From NCBI GenBank assembly GCA_023457325.1, contig JAEWLX010000016.1, positions 1-6,438 of the forward strand: DNA of 6,438 bases, read 5' to 3'. Below are positions 1-5,195 of the stretch, one piece after another. Position numbers and translations under genes: made by a program. This DNA comes from Bacillota bacterium (GTDB lineage: Bacteria; Bacillota_I; Bacilli_A; RFN20; CAG-826). Under the pieces are notes generated by a model that saw nothing but the letters and a program-made list of their open reading frames with translations, was not told the origin of the DNA and ran no database searches. The stretch's first letter is position 1, and every line of letters begins with the position of its first letter.

Positions 1-921
1 ATGGTTCGTCAAGAATTAAAGGTCGAGGAAAAAGAAGAAAAACCAGCGCCGATTATCGTCGCTGTTCCTGCTCCTTTACCGGCAAAAAGCGAACCAGTTA
101 GTGAACCATTAAGCGAAGATAAAATTAGAGGTCTGATTGCTGATGAATTAGCAAAACTAATCGTTAAGAAAGAACCAGAGCCGATGCCTGAACCTGAAGC
201 CGAACATGTAAGTGAGGATTCAATTCGCGCTATCATTGCTGATGAATTAGCAAAAGTAGTCGCTAAGCCAGAACCCGCACCAGTCGAGACAGTAAAACCT
301 GTTACTTCTGATGAAATGAGGCAAATAATGGCGGAAATGGTTGATAGATTAGTTGCAGTTAAACCAGAACCCGCACCAGTTGTTGCGCCTGCACCAGTTG
401 TCACACCTGAACCCAAACCTGCTCCAGCTCCGGTTAAAGTTGCGCCACCAGTTGTCGCACCCAAAGCGAAGCCGGCTCAAAAAGAAGAAGAGGATAGCGA
501 GGAGAAAGTTAGTTATGTTCGCATTCCTTTCCAAACCCGCATTCAAAGTGTCGACAAGGAAATGAAAATGAACTTCAATGAATTGAAGAGCGAAATCATG
601 AGTTACGGCGTTAAGAGTCGTATCTCCAATTCGGGCGATACCTTCAGACTCCATACCAAAACATACGTTAAAATTACGATTGCTGGTAAGAGTTTAAAGT
701 TGTATTTTGCTCTTGATCCAAAAGATTATGAAAGGACGACACTGCCAGTTCAAGATGCTGGACACAAAGGTATTTATAAAGAAATTCCATTAGTGTTCAA
801 GGTCAAATCAGAACTCAGCTTAAGACGTGCCAAACAACTTATTGCTGACGTGATGGAAAAGAATGGTCTCGAACAAGGCAAAGTCGAACTCCATAATTGG
901 GTTAAAGAAATCAAAGCCTAA
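1..921 (+). CDS. Pro/Glu/Ala-rich repeat protein with conserved C-terminal domain, function unknown (start possibly outside window)
   Basis: The reading frame is open from the first base to a TAA at 919-921 and gives 306 residues. It begins with ATG at base 1, but no upstream sequence is visible, so the true start and any ribosome site cannot be judged; it may be the 3' part of a longer gene. Residues 1-37 are charged and Pro/Ala-rich. Three related helical units follow near residues 38-60, 71-92 and 102-124, joined by acidic Pro-Glu linkers. Residues 125-160 are a low-complexity Pro/Ala/Val/Lys tether, and 161-169 a short acidic patch. Residues 170-306 look like a folded alpha/beta domain, including SGDTFRLHTKTYVKITIAG (211-229) and LKLYFALDPKDY (232-243). 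From memory, this block resembles an unnamed domain found in several Firmicutes proteins. No membrane segment or signal peptide is seen. The layout suggests a tethered binding or scaffold protein, which is inference. The gene is certain; the function is not known. Confidence 0.85.
   Translation: MVRQELKVEEKEEKPAPIIVAVPAPLPAKSEPVSEPLSEDKIRGLIADELAKLIVKKEPEPMPEPEAEHVSEDSIRAIIADELAKVVAKPEPAPVETVKPVTSDEMRQIMAEMVDRLVAVKPEPAPVVAPAPVVTPEPKPAPAPVKVAPPVVAPKAKPAQKEEEDSEEKVSYVRIPFQTRIQSVDKEMKMNFNELKSEIMSYGVKSRISNSGDTFRLHTKTYVKITIAGKSLKLYFALDPKDYERTTLPVQDAGHKGIYKEIPLVFKVKSELSLRRAKQLIADVMEKNGLEQGKVELHNWVKEIKA
112..372 (+). repeat. Three tandem helical repeats inside the first gene
   Basis: Three units spaced 31-33 residues apart encode variants of SEDxIRxIIADELAK followed by a Lys-Pro-Glu-Pro linker. 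They begin at residues 38, 71 and 102. Units 1 and 2 share a 21-base identical stretch (136-156 and 235-255). The linkers after units 2 and 3 share a 17-base identical stretch (268-284 and 364-380). Identity at the DNA level points to fairly recent internal duplication. Unit 3 is the most diverged (TSDEMRQIMAEMVDRLV). Asp, Arg and Ala recur at equivalent positions, and each unit could form an amphipathic helix. Confidence 0.75.
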
Positions 922-938
922 ACATCATTCAAAAAAAT

Positions 939-962
939 AAAGGCGATTATATCGCCTTTTTT
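939..962 (+). terminator. Intrinsic (Rho-independent) terminator after the repeat protein
   Basis: A perfect 9-bp stem, AAAGGCGAT (939-947) with ATCGCCTTT (951-959), encloses a 3-base TAT loop and runs into six T residues (957-962). It lies 17 bases after the stop codon at 919-921. The A-rich stretch on its left would serve as a T-run on the opposite strand, so the hairpin could work both ways, although no minus-strand gene is seen here. Confidence 0.9.
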
Positions 963-974
963 CTTTGTTTCCAA

Positions 975-1003
975 TTGTCTAAACGAAGACCATTTGTCAT
1001 AAT
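975..1003 (+). promoter_or_regulatory. Candidate sigma-A-type promoter for thymidine kinase
   Basis: TTGTCT (975-980) and CATAAT (998-1003) are separated by 17 bases, and TGT directly before the -10 box forms an extended -10. The match is 4/6 at -35 and 5/6 at -10. The position just downstream of a terminator supports a fresh start of transcription. Against it, the predicted start near 1010 leaves a leader of only about 16 bases, with the Shine-Dalgarno site at its very 5' end. Confidence 0.45.
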
Positions 1004-1025
1004 AAAGGGCAGGAGATTTTTATAG

Positions 1026-1610
1026 ATGGATACAATCACAAAACCAGGATGGATTGAAGTAGTAACCGGCCCAATGTTCGCCGGCAAAAGCGAAGAACTA
1101 ATTCGCCGCATCAAGCGACTAGAATATGCCAAGAAAAAAGTATTGGTTTTTCGTCCCCGAATTGATAATCGCTATTCGCTTGATGAGGTTGTAAGTCATA
1201 GCAATTCCCGTCGTAAATCAATTTTAATTGATAAGGCTCATGATATCCTTTCTCATCTTCAAGAAGACACATATGCAGTCGTCGTTGATGAAATACAATT
1301 TCTCGATCAAGAAATCATTACAATTAGTGAACATCTTGCAAATGATGGAGTTCGTGTAATTCTTGGAGGTCTTGATACTGATTTCCGAGGTGAGCCATTT
1401 ATGATTACCGCAGATTTAATGGCTCGTGCCGAATACGTTACTAAATTAACTGCCATTTGCGTTCGCTGTGGTTCGCCAGCGACAAAGACTCAAAGGATTG
1501 TTAATGGTAAGCCAGCTCATTTGCTCGACCCTATCGTCGTCGTTGGAGCATCAGAAGCATATGAACCGCGCTGTCGCCATTGCCACGAAGTCTTAGGTAA
1601 AGTTAAATAG
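1026..1610 (+). CDS. tdk: Thymidine kinase, type II (TK1-like)
   Basis: This cytosolic enzyme transfers the gamma-phosphate of ATP to thymidine to make dTMP in pyrimidine salvage. The 194-residue length is typical of the bacterial TK1-like family. The P-loop GPMFAGKS (15-22) runs into the family pattern EELIRRIKR. VVVDEIQFLD (85-94) supplies the Mg2+-binding Asp88 and the Glu89 expected to be the catalytic base. DTDFRGEPF is the conserved segment around the active site. Two Cys pairs, CVRC in the YVTKLTAICVRCG segment and CRHC near the C-terminus, form the structural zinc site. GASEAYEPRCRHCHE is the family's thymidine-binding lasso and C-terminal signature. The ATG start is well supported by AGGAG at 1011-1015, 10 bases upstream. 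A terminator before it and a candidate promoter after it suggest the gene is transcribed on its own. All key residues are present. Confidence 0.97.
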   Translation: MDTITKPGWIEVVTGPMFAGKSEELIRRIKRLEYAKKKVLVFRPRIDNRYSLDEVVSHSNSRRKSILIDKAHDILSHLQEDTYAVVVDEIQFLDQEIITISEHLANDGVRVILGGLDTDFRGEPFMITADLMARAEYVTKLTAICVRCGSPATKTQRIVNGKPAHLLDPIVVVGASEAYEPRCRHCHEVLGKVK

Positions 1611-1636
1611 ATAAACATTCACATACGCGCATTTAA

Positions 1637-1665
1637 TTGCTAACAAATAATTAATATGTTAATAT
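1637..1665 (+). promoter_or_regulatory. Candidate promoter with an internal dyad, upstream of the CNNM pair
   Basis: TTGCTA (1637-1642) and TAATAT (1660-1665) are separated by 17 bases, with TGT just before the -10 box (extended -10). Each hexamer matches consensus at 4 of 6 positions. The predicted start near 1672 gives a leader of about 33 bases before the ATG at 1705. The spacer coincides with an imperfect palindrome (1641-1661) with half-sites TAACA and TGTTA, which could be an operator. This is the only promoter-like site between the thymidine kinase stop and the next gene. AT-richness makes chance matches likely. Confidence 0.4.
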
Positions 1666-1687
1666 TTCTTTCGCGTTGAGGTCTAAT

Positions 1688-1707
1688 AAAGGAGTTGGTT
1701 GTCGATG
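1688..1707 (+). promoter_or_regulatory. Ribosome binding site that decides the CNNM 1 start
   Basis: AAAGGAG (1688-1694) lies 10 bases before ATG 1705 but only 4 bases before an in-frame TTG at 1699. The normal spacing favours ATG 1705, which removes two residues from the longest possible protein. Confidence 0.8.
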
Positions 1708-2742
1708 CCTGACCCTCGATCGTGGCTCTACATTTTATTTATTCTACTATTACTTATAGCTTCAGGTTTCTTCTCGGCGACAGAAACGGCCTTTGCGGCC
1801 ATGAATCAATTCCGCATGAAGGTCAAAGCCGATGAAGGAAGCAAAAGTGCGAAATTAGTCGTTAAAATCCATGAAAAATATGATCGAACGTTAATCGCAA
1901 CGTTAATCGGTAATAATATAGTTGCAATTTTAGCTTCTGTCCTTGCGACGACGCTTTTTCTTTTGTATTTAAAAAACACCGGTGTAACGGATGAAGTTAC
2001 CTCCATTATCGCAACGGTTGTTACTACTATGCTGTTCTACCTTTTTGGTGATACTATTCCGAAGTTGATTGCTAAAGCAATGCCTGACAAAATTGCGATG
2101 TTTGTCAGCTATATAATCTATGGGTTTTCCATTATTCTTTTCCCAATTATTATCATTTTTCAAGCTGTTGTATGGCTTGTCTATAAGATTTTCCGCTTTA
2201 AAGAGCGACCCACCTTAACCCGCGATGACTTTACAAATATTGTCGAATCAATCGAAGAAGAAGGTTTAATCGAAGAAAACGAATCAGATATTATTTACGC
2301 TTCTTTTGATTTTGTTGATACATCAGTCAAAGAAGTTTTAACGCCACGTAGTAAGATGTTTGCGATCGATATCGAAGGCTTGACTCACGAAAAGTTAAAT
2401 CAGTATCTGCTTGAGACGAATTACTCACGGATTCCAATCTATCGTAAGGATATCAATAATATAATTGGCATTTTACATGTTAAGACATATCTTCATAAAT
2501 ATTTAAAAAAGCGTGATATCGCTATTGAATCCACACTGAGCAAACCATATTTTGTGTCCACCCAAATTATGATGGACGAAATGATTGAAGGCTTTAAGAA
2601 AAACCATACGCATATCGCCATTGTCCGCGGTTCAAAAAACACTGTTTTAGGCATGGTAACAATGGAAGATGTTCTTGAAGAACTGGTCGGTGATATTAAT
2701 GAAGTGAGCCCAAAACTTGCGAAAGGCAAGGTGAAGTCATAA
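1705..2742 (+). CDS. CNNM/CorC-family membrane protein, short paralogue without the C-terminal CorC_HlyC domain
   Basis: This 345-residue integral membrane protein belongs to the CNNM/CorC (DUF21 plus CBS) family, often annotated as 'hemolysin' but tied to Mg2+ and divalent-cation export. Residues 1-165 form the DUF21 domain: a first hydrophobic segment at about 8-27, further segments at about 62-90, 98-115 and 130-162, and the motifs FFSATETAF (22-30), GNNIVA (69-74) and GDTIPK (115-120). An acidic helix region (181-195) leads to the CBS pair, with VLTPRSKM (211-218) and GMVTMEDVLEELVGDI (316-331). The protein ends 14 residues later, so the CorC_HlyC domain typical of ~420-440-residue members is absent. 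The DEYGGT-type loop before the last CBS motif is also missing (RGSKNTVLG instead). The usual Glu of the GEIIPK motif is Asp116. The ATG is chosen by ribosome-site spacing. The stop overlaps the next gene, a paralogue, by one base, which suggests co-translation and perhaps a heterodimer. The family call is firm; the transported ion is inferred. Confidence 0.92.
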   Translation: MPDPRSWLYILFILLLLIASGFFSATETAFAAMNQFRMKVKADEGSKSAKLVVKIHEKYDRTLIATLIGNNIVAILASVLATTLFLLYLKNTGVTDEVTSIIATVVTTMLFYLFGDTIPKLIAKAMPDKIAMFVSYIIYGFSIILFPIIIIFQAVVWLVYKIFRFKERPTLTRDDFTNIVESIEEEGLIEENESDIIYASFDFVDTSVKEVLTPRSKMFAIDIEGLTHEKLNQYLLETNYSRIPIYRKDINNIIGILHVKTYLHKYLKKRDIAIESTLSKPYFVSTQIMMDEMIEGFKKNHTHIAIVRGSKNTVLGMVTMEDVLEELVGDINEVSPKLAKGKVKS

Positions 2743-4010
2743 TGACTCCCGCGCAAGTATTAATAATCATTTTTATAATTATACTCATTGCTTTTTCAGC
2801 CTTTTTCAGTTCGGCAGATATGGTATATAGTACCGTTGATACTTTACGTCTTAAAAAAGATGCCGAAAAGGGAAGTAAAACAGCAAAGCTGGCCTATAAA
2901 TTCGCTAATGAATACGATAAGACAATTACCACAATTCTTTTTTCTAATAATCTCGTCAATATCGGCGCCTCTTCTTTAGCTAGTATTTCTATTTTGGCTG
3001 ATTTGGGTGGTCCGATCTTAGTCACGGGAATTATGTTTCTGATGATTGTTACTTTTGCCGAAATCATTCCGAAGGTTATCGGCCGTATTTATTCGCACGC
3101 CTTAGCAAAACTATACGCTTATCCTATTTTAGTTTTTAAATATATGTTTATTCCCTTTGTTTATGCTTCCAGTGCAATTGGGCGTTTAATCGTTTCACCT
3201 CTGTATCGAAAAGCAAAAGATGAGGAAGAAACGGTCAGCGATGACGAACTCCAAGAAATGGTCGACACAATTGAAGAAGAAGGCATTATTGACGAGGAGC
3301 AAGGCGAGCTTCTGAGGTCAGCAATTACTTTTATGGATACGCAGGCATATGAAATCATGACCCCACGGGTTGATGTTTTTGCCTTTGATATCGAAGACGA
3401 CATTAATGATTTAATAAATGATGAGAATATCTTCATGTACTCACGAGTGCCTGTCTATGAAGAAACGATTGATAACATCATCGGCATTTTACCAACTAAG
3501 CTATTGCTTAAAGCGATGTTAGGAAACAATAAAATTGACGTTCGCTCACTATTATCTCCGGTTACTTTTGTGCCTCGTTCGCGCAATATTTCCGCCATTC
3601 TTCAAGACTTTAAAGCAAGCCATAATCACATCGCTATTGTCAAAGATGAATATGGGGGAACCGAAGGTTTAGTTACCCTCGAAGATATCGTCGAGGAGTT
3701 GGTCGGTGATATTTGGGACGAGATGGATGAAATCGATGAAGAAGCAACCGAACTAGAAGACGGTGTCTTCTTAATTGATGGTTCGATGAATATTGAGGAT
3801 TTCTTTGAGCTTGTCGAACTTGATCTCGATGAAGATGCTGATTATTCAACTGTAAGTGGTTGGTGTGTTTCAATTCTTGAGCGCTTCGCCAAAATCGGTG
3901 ATTATTTCGAATATGAAAATTTGCAAATAACCGTCGTTCAAGCCGATGAATTCACTGTCGAAAAAATCCGTGTCAAAGTTCTCGCCAAAAAAGACGAAGA
4001 CGAGGATTAA
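2742..4010 (+). CDS. CNNM/CorC-family divalent-cation transporter, full-length paralogue
   Basis: This 422-residue protein has the complete family layout. The DUF21 membrane domain (about 1-155) carries FFSSADMVY (21-29), SNNLVNIGAS (68-77) and AEIIPK (106-111), with hydrophobic segments near 5-24, 61-86, 91-112 and 126-150. A very acidic linker (about 160-190) matches the acidic helical bundle of CorC structures. The CBS pair starts at MTPRVDV (206-212) and ends with DEYGGT (302-307) and VTLEDIVEELVGDIWDE (311-327). A CorC_HlyC domain follows at about 341-415 (DGSMNIEDFFELV, then STVSGWCVSILERFAKIGDYFEY). In this family the CBS domains bind ATP-Mg2+ and gate transport, commonly Na+-dependent Mg2+ efflux; that function is known for relatives and inferred here. 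ATG 2742 overlaps the upstream TAA by one base and is preceded by AAGGTGA (2728-2734) at 7 bases. Asp26 replaces the usual Glu of the FSSAE motif. The neighbouring shorter paralogue is the likely partner. Confidence 0.95.
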   Translation: MTPAQVLIIIFIIILIAFSAFFSSADMVYSTVDTLRLKKDAEKGSKTAKLAYKFANEYDKTITTILFSNNLVNIGASSLASISILADLGGPILVTGIMFLMIVTFAEIIPKVIGRIYSHALAKLYAYPILVFKYMFIPFVYASSAIGRLIVSPLYRKAKDEEETVSDDELQEMVDTIEEEGIIDEEQGELLRSAITFMDTQAYEIMTPRVDVFAFDIEDDINDLINDENIFMYSRVPVYEETIDNIIGILPTKLLLKAMLGNNKIDVRSLLSPVTFVPRSRNISAILQDFKASHNHIAIVKDEYGGTEGLVTLEDIVEELVGDIWDEMDEIDEEATELEDGVFLIDGSMNIEDFFELVELDLDEDADYSTVSGWCVSILERFAKIGDYFEYENLQITVVQADEFTVEKIRVKVLAKKDEDED

Positions 4011-4012
4011 GC

Positions 4013-4081
4013 GTATTTTCATTTAATCTCGTTTACCTTTTGTTTTTTTAATAGAAAAAAACGCGGAAACTGGTAAAATAC
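4013..4081 (+). promoter_or_regulatory. Nested AT-rich dyads in the gap before the small membrane protein
   Basis: Three inverted repeats nest inside each other: GTATTTT (4013-4019) with AAAATAC (4075-4081), GTTT (4031-4034) with AAAC (4067-4070), and the perfect 8-bp hairpin GTTTTTTT (4042-4049) with AAAAAAAC (4055-4062) around a 5-base loop. It has no G/C-rich stem and no trailing T-run, so it is not a standard terminator. It may be an RNA fold that limits readthrough within the operon or stabilises an mRNA end, or a chance product of A/T runs. Confidence 0.25.
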
Positions 4082-4098
4082 ATAAGGAGTAAAGAGCG

Positions 4099-4278
4099 AT
4101 GGCTAATTTTGACAAGAACAACAAATTAACACCTCGGCCCGATCATGAGCCGAAATTTGACCCATCCAACAAAGTTGATCGCAAGATTGTTACCCTCGCC
4201 ATCATTTCCTTGATTGTCGTCGCCGTTTTAGTTGCAGCTCTTGTCATCGTTTATGAATTAGGCTTATGGACGGCATAA
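4099..4278 (+). CDS. Small single-pass membrane protein (59 residues), function unknown
   Basis: A short open frame from ATG 4099 to TAA 4276-4278 is preceded by a strong ribosome site, AAGGAG (4084-4089), 9 bases upstream. The protein has a charged, Asn/Asp/Lys/Pro-rich N-terminal part (residues 1-30, including TPRPDHEPKFDPSNKVDRK). One long hydrophobic helix of Ile, Val, Leu and Ala follows (about 30-51) and a short tail ending YELGLWTA. Lys and Arg just before the helix predict an inside N-terminus with the C-terminus outside or in the membrane. There is no cleavable signal-peptide pattern. The last 13 bases overlap the start of the dehydrogenase gene in another frame, so translating this ORF would bring ribosomes to the next start. 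I recognise no family. It could be a small partner of the CNNM proteins or mainly a coupling leader. The ribosome site, clean TM layout and overlap support a real gene. Confidence 0.75.
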   Translation: MANFDKNNKLTPRPDHEPKFDPSNKVDRKIVTLAIISLIVVAVLVAALVIVYELGLWTA

Positions 4279-5195
4279 AATACGCGGAGTACTTAAATCA
4301 ACATATTGGTGATTTAACGAATAAAACAATTGTTATAACGGGTGCCAATAGTGGTATCGGCTTTTACGCTGCACGTTGCCTAGCCTATAAAGGCGCGCAC
4401 ATCGTGATGGCTTGTCGGAGTCAAAAAAGAGCCGAACAGGCACGTCAAGAAATTATCGAAGTAGGCAAAGATGCTCGAGTAGATATTTTGCTATTAGACC
4501 AAGCATCTTTTGCAAGTATCGAAGAGTTTTCGATGAAACTACAAAAAGAATATCCGACAATTGATGCCTTCGTTTTTAACGCCGGAATTTTCCATCCCAA
4601 AAAAGATGCCGAAACAAGTGATCGACTTCCCTTGACGATGGGCACAAATTATTTAGGAACCTTTTATTTACTCGAACTTTTAAGACCATATTTTTCAAAG
4701 ATGCCCAACATTAATGTTGTTTGTGTTGGTTCACTAGCCAATCGCCGTTATAAATATGAGAATTTGGAGACTTATTTTACTTCAAAGAAGCTCACTTTAT
4801 ATCGTCAATACGCTTTATCTAAGAAATTCATGATGGCCAATCACTATTCATTAATGAAAAAGGATGATAGCAATGTCCATTACTCTATGATGCACCCAGG
4901 TGTGGCGGCAACAAACATTGTCGGTAGTGTATCTACTTCTTTTCCAAAGTGGTTCTCGATAGTGGCAAAGAGTTTTATGAATTCATTTATGAATCATCCC
5001 GAAAAATCAGCGCTAGGAATTGTTCTTTTAGCAAGTGATAATAATTCGCACGGCAAATATCTTATTCCGCGCGGTCTTTTTGCCATCAGTGGTCTTCCGG
5101 TTATTAGGAAAATACCGGCAAGATTATCGAGTAATGCTGATATAATTCAACAAAAAACGCTTAGTTATTTTCAAAAGATAGGAAAACTCAAATAA
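4266..5195 (+). CDS. Short-chain dehydrogenase/reductase, retinol-dehydrogenase-like
   Basis: This 309-residue classical SDR is a probably cytosolic NAD(P)-dependent oxidoreductase. The Rossmann nucleotide motif is TGANSGIG (25-32), and HIVMACRSQKRAE (45-57) follows the second strand. The Arg after Cys is typical of NADP(H)-preferring relatives such as the RDH11-14/WWOX-like group. NAG lies at 105-107. The catalytic tetrad is complete: Asn128 (MGTNYLGTF), Ser156 (VGSLA), Tyr182 and Lys186 (YALSK). MMHPGVAATNI follows, the expected PG motif after the active site. The substrate cannot be read from sequence; the 'retinol' label marks subfamily resemblance only. ATG 4266 overlaps the upstream small gene by 13 bases. 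No strong ribosome site is seen, and an in-frame TGA at 4254-4256 blocks an earlier start, so translational coupling is likely. The stop directly abuts the ABC-F start codon. SDR identity is firm and physiological role unknown. Confidence 0.93.
   Translation: MDGIKYAEYLNQHIGDLTNKTIVITGANSGIGFYAARCLAYKGAHIVMACRSQKRAEQARQEIIEVGKDARVDILLLDQASFASIEEFSMKLQKEYPTIDAFVFNAGIFHPKKDAETSDRLPLTMGTNYLGTFYLLELLRPYFSKMPNINVVCVGSLANRRYKYENLETYFTSKKLTLYRQYALSKKFMMANHYSLMKKDDSNVHYSMMHPGVAATNIVGSVSTSFPKWFSIVAKSFMNSFMNHPEKSALGIVLLASDNNSHGKYLIPRGLFAISGLPVIRKIPARLSSNADIIQQKTLSYFQKIGKLK

Noticed and set aside
9..464. A 151-codon minus-strand open frame rich in Gly, Thr and Ser opposite the first gene
   Set aside because: It mirrors the Pro/Glu/Ala-rich repeats of the plus-strand gene. 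Its low-complexity composition follows from antisense reading of those codons, and it has no recognisable domain.
353..565. A 70-codon plus-strand frame inside the first gene
   Set aside because: It is an out-of-frame reading of the repetitive Pro-rich segment. It has no ribosome site and a biased Gln/Leu/His composition.
1699..1704. TTG start two codons upstream for the first CNNM gene
   Set aside because: It would sit only 4 bases from the Shine-Dalgarno site; ATG 1705 has normal spacing.
2493..3436. Minus-strand open frames opposite the CNNM genes (2493-2756 and 3161-3436), Ser/Ile/Thr-rich
   Set aside because: They lie antisense to well-conserved CBS and acidic regions, and their Ser-rich composition follows from Glu/Asp codons on the other strand.
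4071..4079. Extended -10-like box TGGTAAAAT before the small membrane gene
   Set aside because: There is no reasonable -35 box, and the predicted start would fall inside the Shine-Dalgarno sequence at 4084-4089.
4266..5195. A specific retinol or steroid substrate for the short-chain dehydrogenase
   Set aside because: Motifs fix the SDR fold, catalytic tetrad and likely NADP(H) use, but substrate cannot be assigned from sequence.
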